This document shows, in pieces, positions 36,115 through 45,129 of a stretch of 64,000 nt of DNA. The stretch is from Butyrivibrio sp. NC3005. GTDB taxonomy: Bacteria > Bacillota > Clostridia > Lachnospirales > Lachnospiraceae. The stretch is taken from assembly GCF_000424545.1 (NCBI RefSeq), contig NZ_KE384206.1, forward strand, positions 4,022 through 68,021. Reading direction: 5' to 3'. The position numbers and the translations under genes were made by a program. Positions within the stretch are counted from its first letter, which is position 1. Each line of letters starts with the position of its first letter. The notes under the pieces were generated by a model, which was not told where the DNA came from, did no database searches, and saw only the letters and a list, made by a program, of their open reading frames with translations.

Positions 36115-36189
36115 GTTCAATTAGATAATTGTGTGCCAGGTTTAATTGAACAGTTACTGATATGTTGTTAACTATAAGTATTCAGTAAC
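36115..36189 (+). promoter_or_regulatory. Tandem hairpins in the leader of the P-type ATPase operon
   Basis: Two successive perfect inverted repeats: GTTCAATTA (36115-36123) with TAATTGAAC (36143-36151), and GTTACTGA (36153-36160) with TCAGTAAC (36182-36189). They fill the 5' untranslated region before the GGAG ribosome site. No T-run follows either. Confidence 0.5.
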
Positions 36190-36218
36190 AAATTATGTGT
36201 TAGATAGGAGATTTTATT

Positions 36219-36467
36219 ATGAAGAATTTACGTCAATGTGCATTATTTTTAGGTGGGGTTCTTTTTGGTACAGCTGGTATAAAGATTTTATCAAGCAAAG
36301 ATGCAAAAAAGTGCTACACACATACTACAGCGGCTATTCTTCGTGCTAAAGAGTGTGTAATGGATACTGCTAACAAAATCCAGGAGAATTGCGATGATGT
36401 TCTTGCAGAAGCAAAGGAAATCAATAAAGATCGCAAATCTAAGGAAGATGTAGTAGTTGGAGAATAA
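36219..36467 (+). CDS. Small DUF6110-like protein paired with a P-type ATPase
   Basis: 82 residues. One N-terminal membrane segment (CALFLGGVLFGTAGIKIL) with SKDAKKCYTHTTAAILRAKE and a charged helical tail. This type of small protein is regularly found just before heavy-metal P-type ATPases in Clostridia (DUF6110, from memory). It probably assists or regulates the pump. GGAG before the ATG; the ATPase begins six bases after its stop. Confidence 0.7.
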   Translation: MKNLRQCALFLGGVLFGTAGIKILSSKDAKKCYTHTTAAILRAKECVMDTANKIQENCDDVLAEAKEINKDRKSKEDVVVGE

Positions 36468-36473
36468 TTAAAT

Positions 36474-38573
36474 ATGAAAATAGTCATTAAACATGAGATA
36501 AGCGGACGAATTCGTTTTTCCATGCCTAAGAGACGATTTTCCTTTGAGGAAGCAGATAGGTTACAATACTATCTGCTTTCTCTTGATGGAGTTGAAAAGG
36601 CTACAGTTTATGAAAGAAGTGCTGATGCAGTTGTTGTTTTCAAAGGCAATAGAGACGAACTACTTTCAAAAATTTGTGAATTCAATTCTGAATCTGAGGA
36701 AATAAAAGCTCTTGTTCCTGAAGGCTCTAGCCGTATGTTAATGGCTTCATACAAGGAAAAACTGATTTCAAAGATTATACTTCACTATGGTTGCAGATTT
36801 GTTCTTCCTTCACCGATAAGACGAGTTAAAGCTTTTGTCATGGCGACAAAGTTCGTATATAAAGGTTTGGCTTGCTTATTTAAAAGTAAAAAACTAGAAG
36901 TACCAGTGCTTGATGCCACAGCTATTTCTGTATCACTTTTGACAGGAGATTATGAAACAGCTTCATCTGTAATGTTCCTTCTTGGAATAGGAGATCTTCT
37001 AGAAGAGTGGACGCATAAAAAGTCTGTTGATGATTTGGCAAGAAGTATGGCTCTTAAATCTGATAAAGTATGGCTTAGAAAAGATGGTATTGAAGTTCAG
37101 GTTCCTTTTAGTCAGATAGTTCCTGGAGATACTATTTCAGTAAGAGTTGGCAGTGTTATTCCGTTTGATGGAACAATTGTTGATGGACAAGCTATGATTA
37201 ATCAGGCAGCTCTTACCGGAGAAGGCATTCCTGTAGCAAAAGAAACAGGTGCTTATGTTTATGCAGGAACTGTATTAGAAGAAGGAGATATTCTTCTTAG
37301 AGTAGAGAAAGCTTCAGGTGCAAGCCGATACGAAAAGATAATAAAGATGATTGAGGATTCAGAACAGCTTAAGTCTGGTGTTGAATCGAAAGCAGAACAT
37401 TTAGCTGATAAACTTGTTCCTTATACATTTGGAGGTACAATTCTGGCATATCTTATAACCAGAAATATTACCAAGGCATTATCTGTTCTTATGGTTGATT
37501 TTTCATGTGCTCTTAAGTTATCAATGCCTGTTACAGTTTTATCTGCAATGCGTGAATGTCAAGACAATCATCTTACAGTAAAAGGCGGAAAGTTCCTAGA
37601 AGCTATAGCTAAGGCTGATACAATTGTTTTTGACAAAACAGGAACTCTTACAATGGCTTCGCCAAAAGTAGTTGATATTGTTACTTTTTCAGGAAATGAT
37701 AAAGATGAAATGCTTAAGATAGCAGCTTGTCTTGAAGAACATTATCCTCATTCTATTGCAAATGCTGTTGTTAAAGAAGCTTCCATAAAAGGACTTGTTC
37801 ATGATGAAATGCATAGTAGCATCGAATATGTAGTAGCACATGGTATTGCTTCTGATATTGATGGTAAAAAAGTTGTTATAGGTAGTTGGCATTTCGTAAT
37901 GGAAGATGAGAAATGTATTATTCCTGAAAACGAACGTTATAAACTAAGTAATATTCCAGAACAGTATTCAAGGCTGTTTTTAGCAATTGGCGGATATCTT
38001 TCAGCAGTAATATGCCTTGAGGATCCGTTAAGAAAAGAAGCTCCAGATGTTATAAAAAAGCTTCATGATGCAGGATTTAGCAATATTGTTATGATGACAG
38101 GAGATTCTAAGCATATAGCACGAAGAGTTGCTATAGAAGTTGGAGTCGATTCCTATTATGCCGAAGTTCTTCCGGAAGAAAAGGCTGAATTTGTTAGCAG
38201 AGAGAAGGCAAAAGGACATACAGTGATAATGATTGGTGATGGAATAAATGACTCACCAGCACTTTCTGAAGCTGATTGTGGAATAGCTATAAGTCAAGGA
38301 GCGCAGCTTGCAAGACAAATAGCAGATGTTATGATTTCTGAAGATGATTTGTATAAGCTTGTTACATTGAAAGAACTTAGTAAGCTTCTTATGAAACGTA
38401 TACATTTTAATTACCGTTTTGTGGTTGGTTTTAATCTAGGTTTAATCGGTATGGGACTTACAGGACTTATTGCGCCTGCTACAAGTGCTATGCTTCATAA
38501 TGGATCAACTATAGCTTTGGGACTTCATAGTTTGACAAATTTGAAAAATGATAATAATGATTCAAATTCGTAA
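36474..38573 (+). CDS. P1B-type heavy metal-translocating ATPase with unusual transport motif
   Basis: 699 residues. An N-terminal HMA-like domain without a CxxC (IRFSMPKRRFSFEEADRL), then TGE actuator motif (LTGEGIPV), DKTGTLT (Asp387) phosphorylation site, the HP-type HYPHSIANA in the N domain, MTGDS and GDGINDSPALSEAD. The usual CPC/SPC of the metal site in the sixth helix is replaced by FSC (VDFSCALKLSMP, Cys345). The metal cannot be predicted; similar ATPases of the CtpC group are linked with Mn or Zn. Cotranscribed with the small protein before it. Confidence 0.9.
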   Translation: MKIVIKHEISGRIRFSMPKRRFSFEEADRLQYYLLSLDGVEKATVYERSADAVVVFKGNRDELLSKICEFNSESEEIKALVPEGSSRMLMASYKEKLISKIILHYGCRFVLPSPIRRVKAFVMATKFVYKGLACLFKSKKLEVPVLDATAISVSLLTGDYETASSVMFLLGIGDLLEEWTHKKSVDDLARSMALKSDKVWLRKDGIEVQVPFSQIVPGDTISVRVGSVIPFDGTIVDGQAMINQAALTGEGIPVAKETGAYVYAGTVLEEGDILLRVEKASGASRYEKIIKMIEDSEQLKSGVESKAEHLADKLVPYTFGGTILAYLITRNITKALSVLMVDFSCALKLSMPVTVLSAMRECQDNHLTVKGGKFLEAIAKADTIVFDKTGTLTMASPKVVDIVTFSGNDKDEMLKIAACLEEHYPHSIANAVVKEASIKGLVHDEMHSSIEYVVAHGIASDIDGKKVVIGSWHFVMEDEKCIIPENERYKLSNIPEQYSRLFLAIGGYLSAVICLEDPLRKEAPDVIKKLHDAGFSNIVMMTGDSKHIARRVAIEVGVDSYYAEVLPEEKAEFVSREKAKGHTVIMIGDGINDSPALSEADCGIAISQGAQLARQIADVMISEDDLYKLVTLKELSKLLMKRIHFNYRFVVGFNLGLIGMGLTGLIAPATSAMLHNGSTIALGLHSLTNLKNDNNDSNS

Positions 38574-38601
38574 AAATTGATTTTTAATTTATAGCAAGAT
38601 A

Positions 38602-38649
38602 AAAAAATATCCATTTGTTAGATTATTTCTATCAAATGGATATTTTTTT
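38602..38649 (+). terminator. Terminator after the P-type ATPase
   Basis: AAAAAATATCCATTTG pairs with CAAATGGATATTTTTT around a 15-base loop. Confidence 0.88.
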
Positions 38650-38743
38650 ATCTAAATTTGCAAGTTCAAAAAAGATTATCATCTAGTTCTACTAAGTACT
38701 ATCTATCGTAATGATATTTCGTTGAACTTTCGCTGTTTTAGCC

Positions 38744-38772
38744 TTTACTCACTGCGCCAAAAAGCGTAAAAT
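38744..38772 (+). promoter_or_regulatory. Promoter of pulA
   Basis: TTTACT (38744-38749), a 17-base spacer and TAAAAT (38767-38772). The predicted start of transcription is close to 38779, directly before the operator at 38780. Confidence 0.55.
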
Positions 38773-38779
38773 TAATCAT

Positions 38780-38793
38780 GGAAAACGTTTTCT
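38780..38793. promoter_or_regulatory. LacI-family (cre/MalR-like) operator upstream of pulA
   Basis: GGAAAACGTTTTCT contains the perfect 12-base palindrome GAAAACGTTTTC with the central CG of LacI-family sites. It fits the catabolite-response consensus TGWAARCGYTWNCW at 13 of 14 positions. It overlaps the predicted transcription start, a position that represses. Confidence 0.6.
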
Positions 38794-38816
38794 GAATAAT
38801 ATTAGGAGGTGTAGAG

Positions 38817-41555
38817 ATGAAAAAGAGTATTACATCAAGAGTAATGGCTTTTTTTCTAATGGTATTGCTTGTAACAGCAACGTTTCTTGGGGACTCATGG
38901 ACACAAATTCGTGTATATGCAGCTGATGGCGTAACGCTGAAACTTCATTATCATAGAAAAGATGGTGATTACCAAAAATGGGACGCATGGATGTGGCCAG
39001 AAGGTGGTGAAGGAGCAGGTTATCCTTTTGAAAAAGAAGAAGGAGATATGGTTGCAACTATAAATATTACTAATGGTGCATCGAGAGTTGGTTTTATAGT
39101 TAGAACTAAAGATTGGGACAAAGATTATCCAGATGATCAATATGTGGATATTTCGGAAGTTGTATCAGGAACAGTACATGCTTATGTTGAGTCGGGTACA
39201 GAAGGTGCTACGAAGAAATATGGAGATGATGTGGTTATTGGTACTAAGTTGAAAAAAGCAGTATATGATGGAAAAAATATGCTACAGCTAACTCTTACAG
39301 GGAAAATGAATGATAAGTTGAAAGACTCTTTGTATGTAGTAGGCCGAGATGGAAAAATAAAAATTAAATCAGTTGCTCTTTCTAAAAAAGTATCTGATAG
39401 CGAATATCTGTATGATGTAGTATTGGTAGAAAAACTTGATGCAAGCCGAAGTTATCGAATAGGTTTTGAAGACAGGGAATATCCAGTATCAATGCCTATT
39501 ATCTATGGAGAAAAGGAGTTCGAAGATAAGTATACTTATACAGGAAATGACCTTGGCGCATCTTATAGTAAGAATAAGACAGTTTTTCGTTTATGGGCTC
39601 CAACCGCACAAGAAGCTAGTGTTAATTTGTATGAATCAGGTAAACCTTGGGAAAAAGATTTAAAAGAAGAAGTCAAAATGACATCTGACAAAAATGGTAC
39701 TTGGATTGCAGAAGTTCAAGGTGATTTAAAGGGTACATATTATACTTTTAAAGTGGTTCTTGACGGACTTGATGTTGAAGCTTGCGATCCATATGCACGT
39801 ACAACCGGTGTCAATGGTAAAAGAGCCATGGTCATTGATCTTGATTCTACAAATCCGCAAGGATGGGATGAAGACAAAAATCCACATGCTGGAATAAAGA
39901 TGACAGATGCAATGATTTATGAACTGCATATTAGAGACTTTTCTGTTGATGAAAATGGAAATATAAAAGATGCTGGTAAGTATACAGCTTTTACTAAAAC
40001 AGGTACCAAGACAAAAGGAGGTAATCCAACAGGAATTGATTATTTAAAGAGTCTTGGTGTTACGCATATTCATCTTATGCCGTTTTATGATTTTGGATCA
40101 GTCGATGAAAATTTACAGACTACAGAAAGGTTTAACTGGGGATATGACCCTGTTAATTTCAATGTACCGGAAGGTTCTTATTCAACTGATCCGTATAATG
40201 GAGAAACAAGAGTAAAAGAAGCAAAACAGATGATAAAATCTCTCCACGATAATAGCCTTTCTGTTGTTATGGATGTTGTTTATAATCACGTCTATAGTGG
40301 AAAAGATTTCTGCATTAATCGTCTTGTTCCAGGATATTTTTCCAGGATTAATGCTGATGGAACATATTCCAATGGTTCTGGATGCGGTAATGATACTGCA
40401 TCAGAAAGATCAATGGTTAGAAAATATATTGTTGATTCGGTTTGTTACTGGGCAGATGAGTATCATATTGACGGTTTTAGATTTGATCTTGTGGGCCTTC
40501 TGGATGTTGATACTATAAACGAGATAGTAAAAGAGGTGCACAAAAATCATCCTGACGTTATATTCTATGGCGAAGGATGGAGCATGAATACTGATATTAC
40601 AAAAGAAAATGTTATTTTAGCAACGCAAAAAGCATCAGATAAAACACCTTCTTTTGCATATTTTAATGACAACATAAGAGATAACCTGAAAGGAAGTGTA
40701 TTTAATACATCAGAGACTGGTTGGGCATCAGGTGCTAAAAACTGTGAAAAATCGTTGAAAGCATCTTTTATGGCAAATGAGACCTGGTGCAAGAATCCTA
40801 CTCAGATTATCCAATATGCTTCTTGCCATGACAATAACACTCTTTTTGACAGAATTGCTACAGCTCGCCCTAAAATTGATGAAGAGACACGAATAAAGAT
40901 GAATAATCTTGCAGCAGCTTATTATCTGACTTCTGAGGGTGTTCCTTTTATGCAGGCTGGTGAAGAAATATTAAGAACTAAGGTTAAAGAGGATGGAACT
41001 TTTGATGATAACAGTTATAACTCAGGAGATAAAATAAACTGCATTAAATGGGAAAATCTCGATGATAAGAAGTATCAGGAAAACCTTGAATTCTATAAAG
41101 GGCTTATCAGTTTTAGAAAAGAACATAGTCTTTTACGATTAGACAGTAGAAAAGAGATTGACAAAAGAGTTACTCCTATTGAAAATCTCGATGAAAATGT
41201 TATTGCATTTACAATGGACAACGAGGATAAAAAGGTTGAAGGAGAACCTTCAGAAAAGATTATTCTTGTATTTAATCCTAATGAAAAAGGCACAAGTATA
41301 AGTCTTCCAAAAGGAAAATGGAACGTTTGCGTTAATGGTAAAAAGGCAGGATGCACATCGCTTGGCGCAGTATCTAACAATGTTACAGTTGAACCATTTT
41401 CAACTATGATTCTTGTAAAAGGAAATACCGGTGCAGTAAAAGGAGCAAGAAGAACTAGAACAATGCAGTATATTGCTGGAGGATTTATGATCACAGCAAT
41501 AATATGTGCAGCGTTTATTTTCATTTTAGTACCATCAAGAAAATACAAAAAATAA
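38817..41555 (+). CDS. pulA: Type I pullulanase, membrane anchored
   Basis: 912 residues. A signal peptide (to about residue 35), a CBM41-like starch-binding domain (LKLHYHRKDGDYQKWDAWMW), a CBM48-like domain near 260, and a GH13 catalytic domain from about 350. The FNWGYDPVNFNVPEGSYS motif is the type I pullulanase signature. The nucleophile Asp is in GFRFDLVGL, the acid Glu in YGEGWSM and the third acid in SCHDNNTLFD. A C-terminal membrane helix (GGFMITAIICAAFIFILV) then RKYKK anchors it to the cell. It debranches alpha-1,6 links in pullulan and starch. AGGAGG precedes the ATG; the LacI-type operator suggests sugar control. Confidence 0.93.
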   Translation: MKKSITSRVMAFFLMVLLVTATFLGDSWTQIRVYAADGVTLKLHYHRKDGDYQKWDAWMWPEGGEGAGYPFEKEEGDMVATINITNGASRVGFIVRTKDWDKDYPDDQYVDISEVVSGTVHAYVESGTEGATKKYGDDVVIGTKLKKAVYDGKNMLQLTLTGKMNDKLKDSLYVVGRDGKIKIKSVALSKKVSDSEYLYDVVLVEKLDASRSYRIGFEDREYPVSMPIIYGEKEFEDKYTYTGNDLGASYSKNKTVFRLWAPTAQEASVNLYESGKPWEKDLKEEVKMTSDKNGTWIAEVQGDLKGTYYTFKVVLDGLDVEACDPYARTTGVNGKRAMVIDLDSTNPQGWDEDKNPHAGIKMTDAMIYELHIRDFSVDENGNIKDAGKYTAFTKTGTKTKGGNPTGIDYLKSLGVTHIHLMPFYDFGSVDENLQTTERFNWGYDPVNFNVPEGSYSTDPYNGETRVKEAKQMIKSLHDNSLSVVMDVVYNHVYSGKDFCINRLVPGYFSRINADGTYSNGSGCGNDTASERSMVRKYIVDSVCYWADEYHIDGFRFDLVGLLDVDTINEIVKEVHKNHPDVIFYGEGWSMNTDITKENVILATQKASDKTPSFAYFNDNIRDNLKGSVFNTSETGWASGAKNCEKSLKASFMANETWCKNPTQIIQYASCHDNNTLFDRIATARPKIDEETRIKMNNLAAAYYLTSEGVPFMQAGEEILRTKVKEDGTFDDNSYNSGDKINCIKWENLDDKKYQENLEFYKGLISFRKEHSLLRLDSRKEIDKRVTPIENLDENVIAFTMDNEDKKVEGEPSEKIILVFNPNEKGTSISLPKGKWNVCVNGKKAGCTSLGAVSNNVTVEPFSTMILVKGNTGAVKGARRTRTMQYIAGGFMITAIICAAFIFILVPSRKYKK

Positions 41556-41671
41556 TTTAATATTTATTCCCTCTTCATAGAATGAAATTGACAAGAATTA
41601 TATAATTGTTTTAATTATAGTTTTGCTGTGATAAAATTAATCTATTATATTCTTATGGAGAGGGGATTTTT

Positions 41672-42757
41672 ATGCACAAAAACAGTACTAAATGGGAGTT
41701 AGTTGGAAGTCCGATTACAATTAACAAAACTGTAATAAAAAACAGACTTACGATGGCACCAACTGTAAAATTTGACTATGCAGGAGAAGATGGAAAAGTT
41801 ACGTCAAAGCACATAGAACACTATAAAGAAAGAGCAGAACATGGTGTAGGACTTATATGTGTTGAAGCAACAGCGGTTACTCCATCTGGACGATTTTGGA
41901 AAAATCACATGGGTCTTTGGGAAGATGAGCAGATTAAAGGGCACAAAGAAATAGTAAAAGCATGCCACGATAATGAAACAGCAGTTATTATACAGCTCAA
42001 TCATACAGGAATCGTTTCTAATCCTGATTGCGGAGAAATGATTGGTCCTTCAGCTGTTCCTACCAGGGATGAGAACGTCTATTCGAGAGAGATGTCTATA
42101 GAAGAAATCCATGAAATGCAGACTAAATATGTCGAGGCTGCAATTAGGGCTAAAGAAGCAGGATATGATGGAATTCAGCTTCATGGCTGTCATGGCTATC
42201 TTATAAATCAGTTTATTTCTAAAAAAACAAATCATAGAAAAGATGAATATGGTGGAGATGCCAAAAACAGAGCAAGATTTGCAACAGAAATAATACAGAA
42301 AATACGCGCAAAATGCGGAGAAGATTTTCTTATTTCAGTTCGAACAGCTGGAGTAGAGCCTACTGTAGATGAAGCTATAAAAATAGCTGATGAATATGTC
42401 AAAGCTTCATGTAACTATTTACAAGTTTCAACCGGTATAGAATGGGATGATTCTAGTGTTAAGGCGAGAAATCCTGTATACAATGATATTTGCGAACTGG
42501 GAGTAAGATTCCATGAACACTTCAAAGACATTGTTCCCGTTTCTTGTGTAAATGGATTGCTTGCACCTGATGCTGTTAGGTATCTAATTGAGAATAAACT
42601 TGTTGATACGGTTGACTTAGGACGAGCTCTTCTTGCAGACCCTTCATTTAGTGAAGCTGTATTGGAGAGTAAATCTTTTGTAAAATGCTATAATTGTCTA
42701 CGATGTCAGTATGGACCTGGAATGCCACATAAATGTCCTGCTGCATTAAAAAGATAA
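41672..42757 (+). CDS. OYE-family NADH:flavin oxidoreductase with C-terminal Cys motif
   Basis: 361 residues, FMN TIM barrel. Family landmarks are KNRLTMAPTVKFDY, QLNHTG, the HGCHGYLINQFISKKTNHR block and LGRALLADP. The end CYNCLRCQYGPGMPHKCP carries cysteines in the place of the 4Fe-4S site of the 2,4-dienoyl-CoA reductase subgroup, but the chain lacks the C-terminal FAD/NAD(P) domain of that group. The substrate is unknown. GGAGAGG before the ATG. Confidence 0.87.
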   Translation: MHKNSTKWELVGSPITINKTVIKNRLTMAPTVKFDYAGEDGKVTSKHIEHYKERAEHGVGLICVEATAVTPSGRFWKNHMGLWEDEQIKGHKEIVKACHDNETAVIIQLNHTGIVSNPDCGEMIGPSAVPTRDENVYSREMSIEEIHEMQTKYVEAAIRAKEAGYDGIQLHGCHGYLINQFISKKTNHRKDEYGGDAKNRARFATEIIQKIRAKCGEDFLISVRTAGVEPTVDEAIKIADEYVKASCNYLQVSTGIEWDDSSVKARNPVYNDICELGVRFHEHFKDIVPVSCVNGLLAPDAVRYLIENKLVDTVDLGRALLADPSFSEAVLESKSFVKCYNCLRCQYGPGMPHKCPAALKR

Positions 42758-42798
42758 ACTAAAAATCATTATAATTAATGAAAACTCTGGAGGAAATG

Positions 42799-43507
42799 AT
42801 GCTTAAAATAGAACATTTAACTAAGGTTTATGGTGATAAAAAAGCAGTAGATGACATATCATTAACTATAGAGGATGGTGAAATCTTTGGTTTTATCGGA
42901 CATAATGGAGCCGGTAAAAGTACTACACTTAAAAGTACTGTTGGAATTTTAAATTTTGACGAGGGTAAAATCACAATTGATGGTGCTTCTGTAAAAGAAA
43001 ATCCTATTGAATGTAAACAAAAAATTGCTTATATACCTGATAATCCTGATTTGTATGATTATATGAGCGGAATAAAGTATTTAAACTTTGTTGCTGATGT
43101 ATTCAGAGTATCTGCTTATGACAGGTTAAAAAAAATTGATCATTACGCTGAATTATTTGAAATAAAAAATGAATTGGCTCCAACCTATTTCATCATATTC
43201 TCATGGTATGAAACAAAAACTAGCCTTGATATCTGCATGGATGCATTCGCCAAAGCTAATCATTATGGATGAACCTTTTGTTGGTCTAGATCCAAAAGCT
43301 GCACACATTTTAAAAGAGATGATGCGTGAACATTGTAACAATGGCGGAGCAATCTTTTTTTCAACACACGTATTGGAAGTAGCAGAAAAACTCTGCGACA
43401 AAGTTGCTATTATAAAACAGGGAAAGCTTGTTAAAATTGGAACAATGGAGGAAGTCAAAGGAGATGACAGCTTAGAAGAAGTATTCTTGGAATTGGAGGC
43501 TGAATAA
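42799..43507 (+). pseudogene. ABC exporter ATP-binding protein, disrupted by a +1 frameshift
   Basis: The start ATG at 42799 (GGAGG five bases upstream) opens LKIEHLTKVYGDKK with Walker A GHNGAGKST. In frame it reads to about residue 127 (NELA) and then goes out of phase. The rest continues one frame on, from [13 protein letters not shown] (signature) through Walker B LIIMDEP and the H-loop [11 protein letters not shown] to 43507. At 43180-43183 four bases (ccaa) stand where three are expected. With one base removed, a normal 235-residue BcrA/CcmA-type ATPase results. It may be a real loss, a sequencing error or recoding; the intact permease after it favours error or recent mutation. Confidence 0.8.
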
Positions 43508-43510
43508 ATA

Positions 43511-45112
43511 ATGCTGAAAATCTTATTAAAAAAACAACTCTTTGAAATATTTAAAGGCTATTTTTATGATGCTAAAAATAATAAAATGCGTTCTAAGTTG
43601 TCTACTTTTTTGGGTGTTCTATTTTTTCTGGCAATAATGATAGGTCTTCTAGGAGGAATGTTTACATTTTTTGCATCCTCTATGTGTAAAGGTCTTGTAG
43701 CATGTAAAACAGAATGGTTGTACTTTCTGATAATGGGATTTATCGCAATAATGATAGGCTCTTTTGGAAGTATTTATAATTCTTATAATGCTTTGTATTT
43801 GTCAAAAGATAATGAACTGTTATTATCCATGCCAATACCACCAAGAGACATAGTCATTTCAAGGCTATTAACAGTATATGTGATGGGTATCATGTATATT
43901 TTAACCGTCACGATTCCGATGGAAATTGTATATTTTCAAAATGTTCAGTTTTCTACTAATAAACTGATATGCGGTATTTTGATGATACTTTCGATTTCCT
44001 TTTTTGTAATGGTAGTATCTTGTCTTATTGGTCTTATTATAGCTAAAATAAGCGTGAAGCTTAAAAATAGAAGCTTTGTAACAGTGTTTTTATCATTGAT
44101 ATTTATGGGCGTGTACTATTTTTGCTATTTCAAGGCAAATGAACTTATAAACAATCTTGTATTAAACGCTGTAACCTATGGAACTAAAATTAAAGGAAAC
44201 GCTTATATATTATATGCTTTTGGAAGCATCGGAGAGGGTAAATATAGTTATGCACTTTCTTTCTTTTGTATAACAATAGCAGCACTAGCACTGCTGTGCT
44301 ATTTGATGATGAGAAGCTTTATAGGAATTGTAACAACCAGCGAGAAGACAAGCAAAGTTAAGTATGTTTCTAAAAAAAGAAAAGAAAAGTCTTTATTCGG
44401 CGCTGTTCTTTCAAAAGAATTTGCTAGATTTTTCGCAAGTCCTAGCTATATGCTCAATTGTGGCATTGGATTAGTTTTTTTGATTGTTAGTGGTATTTTT
44501 ATTTTGATAAAAAAAGAAAAAGTTCTTTATGCATTCGACTTCGTAATGGCTGCTAATTCAGATGATATAGCTGTTTATCTTTTAGTAGGAATGTTATTCT
44601 TAGTGAATGTATGTGATATAGCAGCTCCATCAGTGTCTCTTGAAGGGAAAAGTCTTTGGGTAATGCAATCACTGCCTGTTCCTGCTAAAATGACTCTTTT
44701 TGCTAAAGCTTTTATGCAGATAATATTGACGATTGTGCCTATGATATTTGCTACAATCTGTATATTGCTTGTTTCTAATACATCAGTAACTGTAGCTATA
44801 CTGATTGTATGCCTGGCAATTATGTATGTGATTTTTTCTGGACTTCTAAATACAATTATTGCAATAAAAATGCCGGTTCTTACTTGGACTAATGAACTTG
44901 AGCCTATCAAAAGAAGTGGAGGAACTTTTCTTGCTATATTTGGAGGCTTTGGTATTGTAGCAGCTATATTTTTTGCATATGAACAGTTTTTTAGTCAAGG
45001 TTTGGGGGCTTCTTTGTTTCTGACATCTGTTACAGTTGTGCTGTTATTCCTGAATATTGTAATGACTGTTTGGATTAGCAAAAAAGGAGCAAAATTATAT
45101 TCAAATCTATAG
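43511..45112 (+). CDS. ABC exporter permease (ABC-2-like)
   Basis: 533 residues with about twelve membrane segments and a hydrophilic loop near residue 285 (SKVKYVSKKRKEKS). No signal peptide. The DNELLLSMPIPPRDIVISR segment after the second helix is typical of large ABC-2 type permeases. Its start lies three bases after the ATPase gene, so the two form an exporter. The substrate is unknown. Codon use and length are normal, with no sign of decay. Confidence 0.8.
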   Translation: MLKILLKKQLFEIFKGYFYDAKNNKMRSKLSTFLGVLFFLAIMIGLLGGMFTFFASSMCKGLVACKTEWLYFLIMGFIAIMIGSFGSIYNSYNALYLSKDNELLLSMPIPPRDIVISRLLTVYVMGIMYILTVTIPMEIVYFQNVQFSTNKLICGILMILSISFFVMVVSCLIGLIIAKISVKLKNRSFVTVFLSLIFMGVYYFCYFKANELINNLVLNAVTYGTKIKGNAYILYAFGSIGEGKYSYALSFFCITIAALALLCYLMMRSFIGIVTTSEKTSKVKYVSKKRKEKSLFGAVLSKEFARFFASPSYMLNCGIGLVFLIVSGIFILIKKEKVLYAFDFVMAANSDDIAVYLLVGMLFLVNVCDIAAPSVSLEGKSLWVMQSLPVPAKMTLFAKAFMQIILTIVPMIFATICILLVSNTSVTVAILIVCLAIMYVIFSGLLNTIIAIKMPVLTWTNELEPIKRSGGTFLAIFGGFGIVAAIFFAYEQFFSQGLGASLFLTSVTVVLLFLNIVMTVWISKKGAKLYSNL

Positions 45113-45129
45113 ACTTTGGAGGAAAACTA

